Positions 1 through 9,385 are shown, numbered from the stretch's first letter. The stretch: 64,000 nucleotides of DNA from Balneatrix alpica DSM 16621 (GCF_000619885.1 NZ_JHUZ01000006.1:310001-374000); one strand, 5' to 3'. Translations and numbers: made by a program. Notes: generated from the sequence alone by a model not told the origin.

Positions 1-2
1 GC

Positions 3-71
3 TGGGCTGCTGAGCCTGTGGCGCGGGCGGGGGTGAGGCTGTTGCAATCCATCAACGGTTGCCAGCCATAA
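3..71 (+). CDS. possible 3' end of a rightward gene cut by the window edge
   Basis: One forward frame is open from the window edge to a TAA at 69-71 and reads as a plausible C-terminal tail ending in NGCQP. It is only 22 codons, so no family can be named, and a second forward frame stops at 34-36. The terminator that follows has its T-run on the other strand, so it does not clearly belong to this gene. Confidence 0.2.
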   Translation, partial: WAAEPVARAGVRLLQSINGCQP

Positions 72-93
72 AAAAGGGCAGCCGAAGCTGCCC
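70..93 (-). terminator. intrinsic terminator of the glyoxylate operon
   Basis: On the minus strand a 7-bp stem GGGCAGC/GCTGCCC with a TTCG-type tetraloop (76-93) is followed by six T residues (70-75). It lies 26 bp past the pyruvate kinase stop codon. Confidence 0.85.
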
Positions 94-118
94 AAGCCAC
101 CAGGGTTAAGGTCAAAAC

Positions 119-1546
119 TCAGGGAGTGGTGGGCTCCAACTGTTCAATCTGCAGCATATTGGTGGTGCCGGGCTGGCCAAAGGGGATGCCAGCGGTAATG
201 ACGATGCTGTCACCGGCTTGCCCTAGGCCCAATTGCCGCACCGCTTGCTTGGCGGTATCCGCCAGGTTGCTGACTTCGGCATAGCTGGGCTGGTGCAGGG
301 AGTAGACTCCCCAGGCCAGGGCCAAACGGCGGGCGGTGCGCAGGTTGGGGGTGAGGCTGAGAATCGGCACCTGCGGACGCTCACGGGCGGCACGTAAACT
401 GGTGCTGCCACTGCTACTGAAATTAACCAGGGCACTCAGCGGAAGAATCCGCGCAATGCGGCGAATGGCGCAGCTGATGGCATCGGCACTGGTGGGCTCG
501 GCACCGGGGTGCTGGGCATCCAGTTGGGTGCGGTAGGCTGGGTCACTTTCTACCTGACGAATCACTTTGCTCATCATCTGTACTGCTTCCAGCGGGTAAT
601 GTCCGGAGGCGGTTTCGGCGGATAGCATCACGGCATCGGCCCCTTCAAACACGGCATTGGCCACATCGGTTACTTCGGCGCGGGTAGGGGCAGGGGAGAA
701 GCGCATGGACTCCAGCATCTGGGTGGCGACCACCACCGGTTTACCCTGCAGGCGGCAGCGCTGAATAATGCGCTTTTGCAGGCGTGGCAGGGTTTCGGCG
801 GGTAGCTCTACTCCCAGATCACCACGCGCTACCATCACCGCATCGGACAGTTCGATAATGGCGTCCAGCTCGGTAATGGCGGAGGGTTTTTCAATCTTCG
901 CCAGCAGGAAGGCGCGTTCACCAATAATGTTCCGGGCTTCCCGCATGTCCTCGGGCCGCTGCACAAACGACAGCGCTACCCAATCCACTCCAATTTGCAG
1001 GCCAAAGTCGAGGTCGGCGCGGTCTTTGCTGGTGAGGGGGCTGAGCTCCAGCAGGGCCTCGGGCACATTCACCCCTTTGCGGTCGGAGAGCTCGGCGGGG
1101 TTTTGCACTTCGGTAATGGCGGATTCCGGATTGGCATCAATGACTTGCAGGCGAATCTTGCCATCATCCAGCAGCAGCTGCATGCCGGGGCGCAGGGCGG
1201 CCAGAATTTCCGGGTGGGGTAAGCACACCCGCTGTTGGTCGCCGGGGCTGGGGTCTAAGTCCAGGCGTAGCAATTGGCCCTTTTCTAAATCCACTTTGCC
1301 ATCTTTAAAGGTGCCAATGCGCAACTTGGGCCCTTGCAGATCCATCAGTGCCGCCAGGGGTTGGCCCAGCTCAACTTCGGCCTGACGAATCCATTGCAGG
1401 CGGGTAGCGTGATCCTGATGGCTACCGTGGCTGAAGTTGAGGCGAAAGACGTTGACGCCTGCTTGGGCCAGGGCCAACACATCCGCTGCATTGCGGGTGC
1501 TGGGGCCAAGGGTGGCGACAATTTTGGTAGCTTTAAGCTTGCTCAT
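119..1546 (-). CDS. pyk: pyruvate kinase
   Basis: Converts phosphoenolpyruvate and ADP to pyruvate and ATP in the cytosol. The 475-residue length fits bacterial pyruvate kinases. The N-terminal TKIVATLGPS signature, the LAKIEKP lysine block near residue 217 and the metal-binding MVARGDLGVELP block near 238-249 are intact, followed by the VVVATQMLESM helix. The C-terminal regulatory domain is present. It is the last gene of the glyoxylate operon and its start overlaps the glycerate kinase end by 14 bp, which suggests translational coupling. Its place here lets 2-phosphoglycerate made by the operon, after enolase, be drained to pyruvate. Enzyme identity is firm; whether it is the main or a pathway-dedicated isozyme cannot be told from this window. 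Confidence 0.95.
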   Translation of the reverse strand: MSKLKATKIVATLGPSTRNAADVLALAQAGVNVFRLNFSHGSHQDHATRLQWIRQAEVELGQPLAALMDLQGPKLRIGTFKDGKVDLEKGQLLRLDLDPSPGDQQRVCLPHPEILAALRPGMQLLLDDGKIRLQVIDANPESAITEVQNPAELSDRKGVNVPEALLELSPLTSKDRADLDFGLQIGVDWVALSFVQRPEDMREARNIIGERAFLLAKIEKPSAITELDAIIELSDAVMVARGDLGVELPAETLPRLQKRIIQRCRLQGKPVVVATQMLESMRFSPAPTRAEVTDVANAVFEGADAVMLSAETASGHYPLEAVQMMSKVIRQVESDPAYRTQLDAQHPGAEPTSADAISCAIRRIARILPLSALVNFSSSGSTSLRAARERPQVPILSLTPNLRTARRLALAWGVYSLHQPSYAEVSNLADTAKQAVRQLGLGQAGDSIVITAGIPFGQPGTTNMLQIEQLEPTTP

Positions 1547-2813
1547 GGTCAGCGTCCAGAATCAGGATGGCTCGAAAATCATTAACGTTGGTACGGGTCG
1601 GCCCGGTCATCAGCAGGGCGTCCAGGGCGGCGAAGTAACCATAGCCATCGTTATTGGCGAGGTAGGCTTCGGCATCCAGTCCCAGTTGCTGTGCTTTAGC
1701 AAAGCTGGCGGGAGTCATCAGGGCGCCGGCATTGTCCTCGGAGCCATCGATGCCATCGGTGTCGGCGGCCAGGGCATAGATGCCGGGGCTGCCCTTGAGG
1801 CTGGCGGTCAGGCTGAGCAGAAACTCGGCATTGCGTCCGCCGCGGCCTTGGCCACGCACGCTGACGGTGGTTTCACCCCCGGAGAGGATGACGCAGGGCG
1901 GCTGGATGGGCTGGCCATGCAGGCGTACCTGCTTGGCAATGCCAGCATGGACTTTGGCCACTTCGCGGGATTCCCCTTCCAGATCACCCAGAATAAGCGG
2001 GGTAATGCCCTGGCGTTGGGCGTAGTCGGCTGCCGCCTGCAGCGATTGCTGCGGGGTGGCGATCAGGGTGAAGTGGCTGCTGTTTAAGCAGGGGTCACCG
2101 GCTTTGATGGTTTCTGATTCGCTGCTCTGCAGCCAGTCCCGCACCGGTGCGGGGATGTCGATTTGATAATGCTGCAGAATGGCGAGTGCCTGGGCTGAGG
2201 TGGTGGGGTCGGCCACACTGGGGCCGGAGGCAATCACACTGGCCTCGTCACCGGGCACGTCGGAAATGGCATAGGTGTAAAGCTTGGCCGGATGACAGGC
2301 CTTGGCCAGGCGGCCGCCTTTGATGGCGGACAGGTGCTTACGCACGCAGTTCATCTCGCTGATGCTGGCGCCGGAGCGCAGCAGGGCCTTGTTGATCTGC
2401 TGTTTGTCCGCCAGGGTCAGGCCGGGGGCGGGCAGGGCGAGCAGCGAGGAGCCACCGCCGGACAGCAGAAAAATAACCGTATCGTCCGCGCTGAGGTTGG
2501 ATACCAGCGCCAAGACTTCTTTGGCGACCGCTTCACCGGCGGCATCGGGCACCGGGTGGGCGGCTTCCACCACTTTGATTTTTTGGCAGGGGGCACCATG
2601 GCCATAACGGGTCACCACCAGGCCACTCAGCTCACCCTGCCATTCCTGTTCGATGGCGGCGGCCATCGCGGCGGCGGCCTTGCCTGCGCCTATCACCAGC
2701 GCCCGTCCGCTTTTATCAGCGGGGAGATGGGGGGCGAGTACCTGGCGTGGATGGGCGGCATTGACGGCTTCGCTAAAGAGTTGGCGCAAAAAGGCGGTGG
2801 GGTCGTGCAGCAT
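1533..2813 (-). CDS. ttuD: glycerate 2-kinase (MOFRL family, TtuD-like)
   Basis: Phosphorylates D-glycerate, giving 2-phosphoglycerate in the bacterial MOFRL class. The 426-residue protein has the N-terminal GAGKAAAAMAAA block, the glycine- and serine-rich LLSGGGSSLLALP loop near residue 118, the SDVPGDEASVIASGPS block and a C-terminal MOFRL domain with SGGETTVSVRGQGRGGRNAE and AADTDGIDG motifs. It sits between tartronate semialdehyde reductase and pyruvate kinase, exactly where the glycerate pathway needs a kinase. Annotated homologues are often called hydroxypyruvate reductase TtuD, an older name; the operon context supports kinase. ATG start; it follows the glxR stop after 55 bp. Confidence 0.9.
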   Translation of the reverse strand: MLHDPTAFLRQLFSEAVNAAHPRQVLAPHLPADKSGRALVIGAGKAAAAMAAAIEQEWQGELSGLVVTRYGHGAPCQKIKVVEAAHPVPDAAGEAVAKEVLALVSNLSADDTVIFLLSGGGSSLLALPAPGLTLADKQQINKALLRSGASISEMNCVRKHLSAIKGGRLAKACHPAKLYTYAISDVPGDEASVIASGPSVADPTTSAQALAILQHYQIDIPAPVRDWLQSSESETIKAGDPCLNSSHFTLIATPQQSLQAAADYAQRQGITPLILGDLEGESREVAKVHAGIAKQVRLHGQPIQPPCVILSGGETTVSVRGQGRGGRNAEFLLSLTASLKGSPGIYALAADTDGIDGSEDNAGALMTPASFAKAQQLGLDAEAYLANNDGYGYFAALDALLMTGPTRTNVNDFRAILILDADHEQA

Positions 2814-2868
2814 GGTGTTCTCCTGCGGGGCAAAGGCTGACCCTGGGGGTCAGCCAGACTCGGGCCGA

Positions 2869-3756
2869 TCAGTCACGAATAGAGTGATTGGCCATGTGTT
2901 CCAGTGCCTTGATCATAGCTGAGTGATCCCAATTGGCACCGCCCAGGGCCGCACAGGAGTTAAACAATTCCTGCGCGGTGGCGGTGTTGGGCAGGCTCAG
3001 CTGCAGTTGGCGGGCACCGCTGAGGGCCAGGTTGAGGTCTTTCTGGTGCAGGCTGATGCGGAAGCCTGGGTCAAAGGTGCCCTTCACCATCCGCTCACCG
3101 TGTACTTCCAGAATCTTGGAGGAGGCAAAGCCGCCCATCAGCGCTTCCCGGACTTTGGCGGGGTTGGCGCCGGCCTTGGAGGCAAACAGCAGGGCTTCGG
3201 CCACGGCCTGGATATTGAGCGCCACGATAATCTGGTTGGCGACTTTGCAGGTTTGTCCATCGCCATTGCCGCCCACCAGGGTGATGTTTTTACCCATCAC
3301 TTCAAACAGGGGTTTGGCACGGGCAAAGCTGTCTTCTTCACCGCCCACCATAATGGTCAGGGTGGCGGCCTTGGCGCCCACTTCGCCACCGGATACCGGG
3401 GCATCCAGATACTGGGCGCCGGTGGCGTTGATACGTGCGGCAAAGTCTTTGGTGGCGATCGGTGAGATGGAGCTCATGTCGATCACCACTTTGCCAGCGC
3501 CTACGCCGGAGGCCACGCCGTATTCGCTAAAGAGGACGTCTTCCACCTGGGGGGTGTCGGGCACCATGACGATGATAAATTCCGCTGCCTCTGCCACGGC
3601 GCGTGGGTTGGGGCAGGCAAAGCCATTGCTGCCGAGCAGGTCGGCGGGGGCGGCTTCATAATGTTCAGAGAAATAAAGGGTATGACCGGCCTTTTGCAGG
3701 TTTTGCGCCATGGGCTTGCCCATGATGCCGGTGCCGATAAAGCCAATGTTGCTCAT
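2869..3756 (-). CDS. glxR: 2-hydroxy-3-oxopropionate (tartronate semialdehyde) reductase
   Basis: NAD(P)H-dependent reduction of tartronate semialdehyde to D-glycerate. The 295-residue protein opens with the Rossmann motif GFIGTGIMGKPMAQN, has the substrate-binding DAPVSGGEVGA block near residue 120 and the catalytic lysine segment GQTCKVANQI near 170, as in the beta-hydroxyacid dehydrogenase family. The frame is open 300 bp further upstream, but that part is read through hyi and is low-complexity, so the ATG at 3756 is chosen; it is preceded by GGAGC on the coding strand. Only 10 bp separate it from the hyi stop, so the two are co-transcribed. Confidence 0.93.
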   Translation of the reverse strand: MSNIGFIGTGIMGKPMAQNLQKAGHTLYFSEHYEAAPADLLGSNGFACPNPRAVAEAAEFIIVMVPDTPQVEDVLFSEYGVASGVGAGKVVIDMSSISPIATKDFAARINATGAQYLDAPVSGGEVGAKAATLTIMVGGEEDSFARAKPLFEVMGKNITLVGGNGDGQTCKVANQIIVALNIQAVAEALLFASKAGANPAKVREALMGGFASSKILEVHGERMVKGTFDPGFRISLHQKDLNLALSGARQLQLSLPNTATAQELFNSCAALGGANWDHSAMIKALEHMANHSIRD

Positions 3757-3766
3757 GCGATGCTCC

Positions 3767-4549
3767 TTAGATCTGCTTGTAGGTGCGTAACCAGCCAAGG
3801 CCGGCTTCGGTGGTGGTGGCGGGCTTGTATTCACAGCCAATCCAGCCGCCGTAGCCGAGGCGGTCGATAAAGTCGAACAGGAAGGCGTAGTTGATTTCGC
3901 CGCTGCCAGGTTCATGGCGGCCAGGGTTGTCGGCCAGCTGAATGTGCTGGATGGCGGCCAGATGGGTCTCGATGGTGCGGGCCAGATCGCCTTCCATAAT
4001 CTGCATGTGGTAGATGTCGTATTGCAGGAACAGGTTGCTGCTGCCCACCTGCTCACGAATCGCCAGCGCCTGGGCGGTGTTGTTGAGGAAGAAGCCGGGA
4101 ATATCGCGGGTGTTGATCGCTTCCATCACCAGGCGAATACCGGCCTGCTCCAGTTTGGCGGCGGCGTATTTGAGGTTGTCCACCAGGGTGGCTTCGGCGG
4201 TTTTGGCGCAGGCACCGGCAGGTAGAATGCCAGCCAGGCAGTTGACCTGGGTATTGCCCAGCACCTTGGCATAGGCGATAGCCTGATCGACCCCGGCGCG
4301 GAACTCTTCCACCCGCTCAGGGAAGATGGCAATGCCGCGCTCGCCCTTGGCCCAGTCGCCGGCGGGCAGGTTAAACAGCACCTGGGTCAGCTGGTGTTTG
4401 TCCAGCTCGGCGGCAATGGTCTCGGCAGCAAAATCATAGGGGAACAGGTACTCAACCCCTTTAAAACCGGCTTGGGCGGCGGCGCCAAAACGTTGGATAA
4501 AGTCTTGCTCGGTAAAGAGCATGGATAGGTTGGCGGCGAGTTTGGGCAT
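3767..4549 (-). CDS. hyi: hydroxypyruvate isomerase
   Basis: Interconverts hydroxypyruvate and tartronate semialdehyde, linking hydroxypyruvate to the glyoxylate route. The 260-residue length matches E. coli Hyi (258). It is a xylose-isomerase-like TIM barrel: the expected acidic metal and catalytic positions are visible in MEAINTRDIPGFFLN near residue 143 and GCEYKP near 238, and LADNPGRHEPGSGEINY is the family signature. A GAGGAG ribosome site stands 7 bp before the ATG at 4549. It lies between gcl and glxR in the classic gcl-hyi-glxR order. Confidence 0.95.
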   Translation of the reverse strand: MPKLAANLSMLFTEQDFIQRFGAAAQAGFKGVEYLFPYDFAAETIAAELDKHQLTQVLFNLPAGDWAKGERGIAIFPERVEEFRAGVDQAIAYAKVLGNTQVNCLAGILPAGACAKTAEATLVDNLKYAAAKLEQAGIRLVMEAINTRDIPGFFLNNTAQALAIREQVGSSNLFLQYDIYHMQIMEGDLARTIETHLAAIQHIQLADNPGRHEPGSGEINYAFLFDFIDRLGYGGWIGCEYKPATTTEAGLGWLRTYKQI

Positions 4550-4707
4550 GCTAGCTCCTCGTTGTTGGAGTTGGGGCTCATCCCCCCCGGCCAGGGCCTG
4601 ACTCGCGAGTGAGGGAAATCCTGGCGGGGGAAGATGAGGTTCGCGATCTGGCTGATCAGAAGCCCAGCGGTGGCCTGGTCCGCCGCCGCTGTGCTTGCTC
4701 CCCCTGA

Positions 4708-6483
4708 TCAGTCCAGCAGAGCGATGGCGGTGGGGGCATCCTCAGCCCCTTCGGCCAGCGCCTCGAACTCGTTGACGGCGTTGATTTCGGTACCCATGGC
4801 AATGTTGGTGACCCGTTCCAGAATGACTTCTACTACGACTGGCACCTGGAATTGCTCGGCCATTTGCTGGGCCTGCTGCAGCGCAGGTTGAATCTCTTCC
4901 GGTTTGAATACGCGGATGGCTTTACAGCCCAGGCCCTCAACCACGGCCACATGGTCGACGCCATAGCCGTTCAGCTCGGGGGCGTTGATGTTCTCGAAGG
5001 ACAGCTGTACGCAGTAATCCATCTCAAAGCCGCGTTGCGCCTGGCGAATCAGCCCCAGGTAGGAGTTGTTCACCACCACATGCACATAGGGCAGCTTGAA
5101 TTGGGCGCCGGCGGCCAGTTCTTCGATCATAAACTGGAAGTCATAGTCACCGGACAGCGCTACTACCTTGCGCTTGGGATCGGCGGCACAGACCCCCAGG
5201 GCGGCAGGAATAGTCCAACCCAGCGGGCCCGCCTGACCACAGTTGATCCAGTGGCGTGGCTGGTAAACGTGCAGGAATTGCGCCGCGGCAATCTGCGACA
5301 GACCTATGGTGCTGACGTAGCAGGTGTCTTTGCCGAAGACTTTGTTCATCTCTTCATAGACGCGCTGGGGTTTGACCGGCACCGCATCGAAGTGGGTTTT
5401 GCGCAGCATGGTGCGCTTGCGCTCCTGGCAATCGGCCAGCCATTCGTTGCGTTGTGGCAGTTTGCCTGCTGCTTTCCACTCTTTGGCGATGGCAACAAAG
5501 TGCTCCAGTGCGGCCTTGGCATCGGAGACGATGCCGTAATCCGGGGCAAATACCCGACCAATCTGGGTCGGCTCAATATCCACATGCACAAAGGTGCGGC
5601 CTTCGGTATAGACCTCCACCGAGCCGGTGTGGCGGTTAGCCCAGCGGTTACCAATACCCAGCACAAAGTCAGAGGAAAGCAGGGTGGCATTGCCATAACG
5701 GTGTGAGGTTTGCAGACCAACCATGCCCGCCATCAAGGGGTGATCGTCAGCAATACAGCCCCAACCCATCAGGGTCGGCACCACTGGCACCTGCACCAGC
5801 TCGGCAAACTCCTGCAACAAGGCGGCGGCATCGGCATTGATCACACCGCCACCGGCAACCAGCAGCGGACGTTCAGCGGCGAGTAGCATCTGCATCGCTT
5901 TTTCGACCTGCTTGCGGCTGGCAGCAGGCTTGTAAACCGGCAGGGGCTCGTAGGTTTCTGGATCGAATTCGATTTCCGCCATCTGCACATCAAAGGGCAG
6001 GTCGATCAGCACCGGGCCGGGACGGCCAGAGCGCATCAGATGGAAGGCCTGTTGGAAGGCGCGAGGCACCTGGGCGGGTTCCATTACGGTGGTGGCCCAT
6101 TTGGTCACGGGCTTGGCGATTTCCTGGATATCCACCGCCTGAAAGTCTTCTTTGTGCATCCGCGCACGGGGGGCCTGACCGGTGATGCACAGAATCGGAA
6201 TCGAATCCGCGCTGGCGGAGTAGAGGCCGGTAATCATGTCGGTGCCGGCGGGGCCGGAAGTGCCAATACAGACACCGATATTGCCGGCGGTGGCGCGGGT
6301 ATAGCCCTCTGCCATATGGGAGGCCCCCTCGACATGACGAGCCAGAATGTGGTCGATACCGCCAATTTTATTCAGAGCGGCATACAGGGGGTTGATGGCC
6401 GCACCCGGTACTCCGAATGCCAGCTCGACGCCTTCACGTTTCATTACTTCAACGGCGGCTTCAATTGCCCTCATTCTAGCCAT
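4708..6483 (-). CDS. gcl: glyoxylate carboligase (tartronate semialdehyde synthase)
   Basis: ThDP- and FAD-containing enzyme that condenses two glyoxylates to tartronate semialdehyde and CO2. The product is 591 residues against about 593 in E. coli. The segment [13 protein letters not shown] near residue 50 carries valine where other ThDP enzymes have the conserved glutamate, the known hallmark of Gcl. The ThDP site is seen as SGDYDFQF through [12 protein letters not shown] near 442-475. The frame stays open to 6657, but ATG 6483 has a GAGG ribosome site and starts the conserved ARMRAIEAA sequence, so it is preferred. First gene of the operon, with a good sigma-70 promoter 50-80 bp upstream and an operator-like site between promoter and gene. 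Confidence 0.96.
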   Translation of the reverse strand: MARMRAIEAAVEVMKREGVELAFGVPGAAINPLYAALNKIGGIDHILARHVEGASHMAEGYTRATAGNIGVCIGTSGPAGTDMITGLYSASADSIPILCITGQAPRARMHKEDFQAVDIQEIAKPVTKWATTVMEPAQVPRAFQQAFHLMRSGRPGPVLIDLPFDVQMAEIEFDPETYEPLPVYKPAASRKQVEKAMQMLLAAERPLLVAGGGVINADAAALLQEFAELVQVPVVPTLMGWGCIADDHPLMAGMVGLQTSHRYGNATLLSSDFVLGIGNRWANRHTGSVEVYTEGRTFVHVDIEPTQIGRVFAPDYGIVSDAKAALEHFVAIAKEWKAAGKLPQRNEWLADCQERKRTMLRKTHFDAVPVKPQRVYEEMNKVFGKDTCYVSTIGLSQIAAAQFLHVYQPRHWINCGQAGPLGWTIPAALGVCAADPKRKVVALSGDYDFQFMIEELAAGAQFKLPYVHVVVNNSYLGLIRQAQRGFEMDYCVQLSFENINAPELNGYGVDHVAVVEGLGCKAIRVFKPEEIQPALQQAQQMAEQFQVPVVVEVILERVTNIAMGTEINAVNEFEALAEGAEDAPTAIALLD

Positions 6484-6508
6484 AATATGTACCTCAAATA
6501 ATTTAAGA

Positions 6509-6518
6509 TTGTGTACAA
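6509..6518. promoter_or_regulatory. operator-like half palindrome downstream of the gcl promoter
   Basis: TTGTGTACAA is near-palindromic and lies about 10-20 bp downstream of the predicted gcl transcription start, a repressor position. Two related sites, TTGTATGCAA (6702-6711) and TTGCATACA (6746-6754), lie on the other side of the same intergenic region. The shape TTGTRTRCAA resembles GntR-family operators; the regulator itself is not in the window. Confidence 0.45.
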
Positions 6519-6534
6519 AATTTAAGTTGATCGG

Positions 6535-6564
6535 ATTATATGCACGTCCTGACTTGGCGGTCAA
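6535..6564 (-). promoter_or_regulatory. sigma-70 promoter of gcl
   Basis: The minus strand reads TTGACC, an 18-bp spacer, then a perfect TATAAT. The start point would be near 6528, giving a leader of about 45 nt that contains the TTGTGTACAA site. Confidence 0.75.
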
Positions 6565-6651
6565 CTTAGGGAATATCCTTAATTTGTTTGGTTGCAGGAA
6601 GAGTGGGTTAAAATTTACCAGCTGGTAAGGCTTGGTTTTGCTGGGATTGTC

Positions 6652-6680
6652 TTGCAAGGTGATGCTGAAGAGCGTATTAA
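6652..6680 (+). promoter_or_regulatory. candidate promoter of the cytosolic GlcG-like gene
   Basis: TTGCAA and TATTAA are separated by 17 bp. The TTGTATGCAA site at 6702-6711 would lie just downstream of the start point, mirroring the arrangement on the gcl side. Confidence 0.35.
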
Positions 6681-6701
6681 TGTTTCTAAATAACTATAAA
6701 T

Positions 6702-6754
6702 TTGTATGCAATAAGAGTTTGTTTTTGTTTTAAGTAGATCTAACTTTGCATACA
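6702..6754. promoter_or_regulatory. inverted pair of operator-like sites before the GlcG-like gene
   Basis: TGTATGCAA (6703-6711) and TTGCATACA (6746-6754) are perfect 9-bp reverse complements with a 34-bp spacer. Their centres are 43 bp apart, close to four helical turns, so two dimers could sit on one face of the DNA or loop with the site near gcl. Confidence 0.45.
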
Positions 6755-6804
6755 GCTGCCGCTGCCTTGGGACCCTTTTCGTTTTACGTTAGGAGATGCC
6801 GAAG

Positions 6805-7239
6805 ATGGCCGTATTAACCCTCGAAATGGCCCTGCTGATGAGTCAGGCTGCCTTTGCCAAAGCTAAGCAGTTAGGCACTGCCCCTTTAACGGTGGCGGTC
6901 TTGGATGCAGGAGGTCAGTTAGTGAATTTGCAGCGTCAGGATGGCTCCAGTCTGCTGCGCCCCCAGATTGCCATGGGTAAAGCCTGGGGGGCGTTGGCGC
7001 TGGGTAAAGCTTCCAGACGCTTGGGTATGGATGCAGAGCTGCGCCCGGCTTTCTATGCGGCCTTAAATGCCATGAGTGGCGGCCAGGTGGTGCCAGTACC
7101 GGGTGGCGTGCTGATTCGGGATGCCGCCGAGCAGGTGATAGGTGCCGTAGGGATCAGTGGTGATACCTCGGATATTGATGAGAGCTGTGCGATTGCTGGG
7201 GTGGAGGCCTTGGGGTTATTAGCCGATGCAGGACGTTAA
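6805..7239 (+). CDS. GlcG/HbpS-like haem-degrading or haem-binding family protein (cytosolic)
   Basis: The 144-residue protein has the GlcG/HbpS (DUF336) pattern: an N-terminal TLEMALLMSQAAFAKA helix, VAVLDAGGQLVNLQRQDGSS, and the closing IGAVGISGDTSDIDESCAIAGVEAL. The family includes GlcG of glycolate operons and the secreted HbpS of Streptomyces; a precise biochemical role is not settled. There is no signal peptide, so it should be cytosolic, unlike the paralogue at 39516. An ATG at 6796 abuts the AGGAG site with no spacer; the ATG at 6805 has a 9-bp spacer and is preferred. Divergence from gcl suggests a role with glycolate or glyoxylate. Confidence 0.85.
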   Translation: MAVLTLEMALLMSQAAFAKAKQLGTAPLTVAVLDAGGQLVNLQRQDGSSLLRPQIAMGKAWGALALGKASRRLGMDAELRPAFYAALNAMSGGQVVPVPGGVLIRDAAEQVIGAVGISGDTSDIDESCAIAGVEALGLLADAGR

Positions 7240-7361
7240 GCTGGGTTGCCCTTGTCGATTGCCCACTTGTCATGCATCTACACTAGGCAGGCTTGCACGA
7301 AGAAAGGACTCTTCTACCTTTATTGCTGTGTGTTAAGCACAAGCCAGGAAGAAAAATAACA

Positions 7362-7387
7362 CTTGCCCACTCATGTAAGTGGGCAAG
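7362..7387. repeat. perfect 10-bp stem-loop before the chemoreceptor gene
   Basis: CTTGCCCACT and AGTGGGCAAG pair perfectly around a CATGTA loop, 30 bp before the chemoreceptor start. No T-run follows on the plus strand, so it is not a standard terminator for the upstream gene. It may be a leader hairpin; on the minus strand a weak T-rich tail follows. Confidence 0.5.
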
Positions 7388-7417
7388 GCTCTCCAAAGAG
7401 ATGTGGCTGGAGGCGCT

Positions 7418-9355
7418 ATGCTGGGCAATTTATCGATACAGAATCGACTGATATTAGCGATGGGGGTGGTATTAACCATTGCTCTCTTGCTGACGGGGGG
7501 AATGACCCTCTATCAGGCTCGTACTGTGATAGAAGAGCGGGTGCTGGAAAAAGAGTTACCGAATCAGCTGCAGGCCCAGGTTGCGGGTTTGGAGCAGCAA
7601 ATAGAGCGAATTGTCAGCGGTGGCGTGCAGTTAGCCAACAACCGCTATCTGCTCGACTGGTTAAGTCAGGGTGAGCCGGAGGCCGGCAAAGCGCAGGTTT
7701 TGGCTCAGCTGAAACAGGTTAAGGAAACCCTGGGGGGGATCGTCGCGTTTTTGGTGACGGTGGATAAACGCAATTACTTTACTCAGGATGGCTTGCTAAA
7801 GCAGGTGAGTGATTCTGACCCCCGCGATGGTTGGTTTAAGGCCTTCGTTAACTCCGGCTTACCCTATGAGCTGAGTCTGGATTATGACGAAAAGAGTCAG
7901 ACCATGGTGGCCTTCCTCAATTACCGCATGACCGATGCCAGTGGCAAAACCCTGGCGGTAACAGGGATTGGTGTCACCCTGGCGGACATGATCAAACTGG
8001 TGACAACCCATCAGCTTGGTGCAGGTGCCCAGACCTTTTTGGTGGATGCCCAGGGATTGATCAAGATTCACTCCCAGGCGGATTTGATCAACAAAACCAG
8101 TTTGAGCGGCTTACCCGGTTTAGCTGCCAGCCAAGGTAAATTGCTTAATCAGCCAGGCTTTCAAGTACACCCTTACAGCGGCAAAGCCGGTGCCGCCCTG
8201 TTGGCGACCCAGGCAGTACCCAGTTTGGGCTGGTACCTGGTGGCAGACTTACCCCGTAGCCTGATCTTTACGGAATTGGATAGCGCGTTCTTTAGCATCG
8301 GTGCGCTGGTACTGATTGTGGCGTTGTTGCTGTTGATTCCGGTGGCCTTGGTGAGCCGTCGGGTGGTGGCGCCGATTCGTGAAGTGGCGGACTTGCTGCA
8401 TAACATCGGTGAAGGTGAAGGCGACTTGCGCCAACGCTTGAAGGTGCACTCTGCGGAAGAGCTGGCTCGTTTGGGCAATGGCTTTAACAGCTTTGTCGAA
8501 AAAATTCGTGGCACTGTGGTGCAGGTCGATCAGGTTGCGCGGGAAATGGGCCAGACCGTGGGCTCTGTTACCCGGAGTGCATCCTCCACGATCAGCGATG
8601 TGGATCAGCAGCAGGCGCGGATGATTCAAATGGCGAGCGCCATTGAGGAAATGCGCGCCACGGTGCAAAACATTGCCGATAGTGCTGGCAGTGCATCGGC
8701 CACCAGTGCCGATGTGCGCAAGCAGACCGACCGTGGTCTGAGTGTGGTGGATGAATCCCTTGGCTCAATTAATGGCCTGTCAGGCGAAATCACCCATGCC
8801 AGTACGGCGATTGATCAACTAGCCAAGTACGTCAGTGATATCAGTAACCTGTTGGCGGTGATCCGTGATGTGGCGGAGCAAACGAACCTACTGGCCTTGA
8901 ACGCAGCGATTGAAGCGGCGCGGGCCGGTGAGCAGGGGCGGGGATTTGCGGTGGTGGCCGATGAGGTGCGTGGCTTGGCTACCCGCAGTAATAACCTGAC
9001 GGATGAAATCCAGGGCATTATCGGTCAACTGCAAAAAGGCGCGAAGGATGCGATTGCCGCGATGGAAAAAGCCCGGGATGGCAGTAGCCGTAGTGTGGAA
9101 TTAACCAAACGCGCCAGCAGTGCCTTTAAATCCATCAGTGATGCGATTGAATCCATCAGTGAGATCAATGCCCAAGTGGCAGAGGCACTTAGTCAGCAGT
9201 CGCAAGGGGTAGAGGAAATTTCCATGAATGCCCAGGCGATTAGCGAAACAGGGGAACGCACTAAGGATGCGGCCGGGCATACCGCCAGTGCCTGTAAAGA
9301 GCTGGAGGCCATGTCTAATCAACTGGTGAAAGGTATGGGGCAATTCCGTTTCTAA
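7418..9355 (+). CDS. methyl-accepting chemotaxis protein (Cache sensor)
   Basis: A 645-residue transmembrane chemoreceptor that passes ligand signals to CheA/CheW. A first membrane helix is at about residues 10-30, then a periplasmic Cache-type sensor of about 250 residues ([20 protein letters not shown] is typical), a second helix at about 285-310, a HAMP domain, and a long cytoplasmic coiled coil. The hairpin tip [20 protein letters not shown] is the near-invariant CheA/CheW contact region. No C-terminal CheR-binding pentapeptide is seen; the protein ends GQFRF. Start: ATG 7418 preceded by GGAGG is preferred over an upstream GTG at 7379 that lies in the hairpin. Ligand unknown; Cache receptors often sense amino or organic acids. 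Confidence 0.93.
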   Translation: MLGNLSIQNRLILAMGVVLTIALLLTGGMTLYQARTVIEERVLEKELPNQLQAQVAGLEQQIERIVSGGVQLANNRYLLDWLSQGEPEAGKAQVLAQLKQVKETLGGIVAFLVTVDKRNYFTQDGLLKQVSDSDPRDGWFKAFVNSGLPYELSLDYDEKSQTMVAFLNYRMTDASGKTLAVTGIGVTLADMIKLVTTHQLGAGAQTFLVDAQGLIKIHSQADLINKTSLSGLPGLAASQGKLLNQPGFQVHPYSGKAGAALLATQAVPSLGWYLVADLPRSLIFTELDSAFFSIGALVLIVALLLLIPVALVSRRVVAPIREVADLLHNIGEGEGDLRQRLKVHSAEELARLGNGFNSFVEKIRGTVVQVDQVAREMGQTVGSVTRSASSTISDVDQQQARMIQMASAIEEMRATVQNIADSAGSASATSADVRKQTDRGLSVVDESLGSINGLSGEITHASTAIDQLAKYVSDISNLLAVIRDVAEQTNLLALNAAIEAARAGEQGRGFAVVADEVRGLATRSNNLTDEIQGIIGQLQKGAKDAIAAMEKARDGSSRSVELTKRASSAFKSISDAIESISEINAQVAEALSQQSQGVEEISMNAQAISETGERTKDAAGHTASACKELEAMSNQLVKGMGQFRF

Positions 9356-9385
9356 GTTTGCTCCGATGCTGATGTTTTATCCTTG

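Larger units (their letters stand above)
6484..6804. other. 321-bp divergent regulatory region between gcl and the GlcG-like gene
   Basis: AT-rich gap with no credible coding frame. It contains the gcl promoter on the minus strand, a weaker plus-strand candidate promoter TTGCAA-N17-TATTAA (6652-6680), and three related TTGTRTRCAA-type sites described separately. Confidence 0.6.

Noticed and set aside
6484-6657. Extended N-terminus for gcl
   Set aside because: The extra 58 residues are not conserved in Gcl and cross its own promoter; ATG 6483 has a ribosome site.
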